Shown piece after piece: positions 13,951-14,305 of a stretch of 14,305 bases of DNA. Every line of letters begins with the position of its first letter. The first letter of the stretch is position 1. The notes beneath the pieces are model-generated. The model worked only from the letters and a program-made list of their open reading frames with translations, did not search any database and was not told where the DNA came from. The stretch is from Lachnoclostridium sp. UBA3320 (GTDB taxonomy: Bacteria > Bacillota > Clostridia > Lachnospirales > Lachnospiraceae). Location: the NCBI GenBank assembly GCA_002361175.1, contig DESG01000016.1, positions 79,679-93,983 of the forward strand. Reading direction: 5' to 3'. Position numbers and translations under genes: made by a program.

Positions 13951-14305
13951 TTTATTCATCATCTCAAATACCTTTTGAGCATATTTCTTACTTCCTACTA
14001 TTTTAACAGCACAATTTGGTTTTATACGCTTAAAAGCACTTTTTCCAATGCTTTTAAGCTTTTTGCTTTTTATTTTGATATTTCCAAGTTCTTTATTTTT
14101 ATAAAAAGCCTTTTTGCCAATACTTTTAATATTTTTTCCAATAACTGCTTTTTTTAACTTACTACATTTTATAAAAGCTTTTTTTCCAATAGATATTACT
14201 TTATATTTGTAGCTCTTAATTTTAATATTGCTAGGTATTTTTGCCTCTGTAATTGTCTTTACTGCTTTTAATACTTTAACAGTTCTTTTTTTCTTATTAC
14301 TTTTT
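13948..14305 (-). CDS. BspA-like leucine-rich-repeat surface protein, 3' end only
   Basis: Reading the minus strand down from 14304 gives 118 open codons and a TAA at 13950-13948. The 5' end lies beyond the window, and no start codon is needed inside it. The translation shows the LRR_5 (BspA-like) repeat: VISIGKKAFIKCSKLKKAVIG, then KSIGKKAFYKNKELGNIKI and LKSIGKSAFKRIK, that is three turns with the core SIGK(K/S)AF. It then has a capping tail, CAVKIVGSKKYAQKVFEMMNK. It is very rich in Lys. BspA-type repeats are common in secreted or wall-bound proteins of Clostridia, often adhesins. The upstream part, KVLKAVKTITEAKIPSNIKI, is the usual entry to the terminal repeat block. Function beyond surface binding cannot be inferred from the tail. 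Confidence 0.85.
   Translation of the reverse strand, partial: KSNKKKRTVKVLKAVKTITEAKIPSNIKIKSYKYKVISIGKKAFIKCSKLKKAVIGKNIKSIGKKAFYKNKELGNIKIKSKKLKSIGKSAFKRIKPNCAVKIVGSKKYAQKVFEMMNK

Noticed and set aside
13975..14157. Plus-strand 60-codon frame after the dCMP deaminase gene
   Set aside because: It is the reverse of the leucine-rich-repeat coding sequence on the minus strand and has no ribosome binding site.

Overview
The window is a chromosomal stretch of an AT-rich Gram-positive bacterium, most likely a member of the Clostridia and probably Lachnospiraceae. This is inferred from strong AGGAGG-type ribosome binding sites, a CIRCE operator in front of groESL, a Firmicute-type GlnRS, a DUF2225 protein, a SleB-type hydrolase, a YfhO-type membrane protein and a lysine-rich BspA-like leucine-rich-repeat tail. 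No rRNA, tRNA, CRISPR array, integrase or transposase was seen. No gene-free stretch exceeds 300 bases; the longest are 4803-4984 and 8671-8847, and both carry regulatory sequence.

Layout, left to right. (1) 1-976: a secreted SleB-domain cell wall hydrolase with its own extended -10 promoter, a long inverted repeat in its leader and a clear terminator. (2) 1000-4802: glnS, a DUF2225 zinc-ribbon-like protein, a StrF-type glycosyltransferase and an unrecognised small protein, all co-directional. The last is separated from the glycosyltransferase by a 10-bp hairpin that overlaps the stop codon. (3) 4889-7029: a textbook groES-groL heat-shock operon with promoter, CIRCE and probable terminator. 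(4) 7061-8670: an acyltransferase-3 membrane protein translationally coupled to a small two-TM protein. (5) 8667-13938: a strong promoter drives guaB through a structured leader of about 145 nt that contains a plausible 18-codon ORF. guaB overlaps a membrane-anchored amidase gene, followed by a YfhO-family membrane protein and a dCMP deaminase. (6) 13948-14305, minus strand: the 3' end of a BspA-like leucine-rich-repeat gene, cut by the window edge and convergent with the deaminase.

Much of the window serves core functions: tRNA charging, protein folding, GMP synthesis and dUMP supply. These are interleaved with cell-envelope genes: the SleB hydrolase, glycosyltransferase, acyltransferase, amidase, YfhO and LRR surface protein. 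The most unusual sequence is the guaB leader (8703-8847), where nested helices, a possible pseudoknot or switch and overlapping mini-ORFs coincide. I see no clear evidence of a wholly new multi-gene system; the leader is the best candidate for undescribed regulation.
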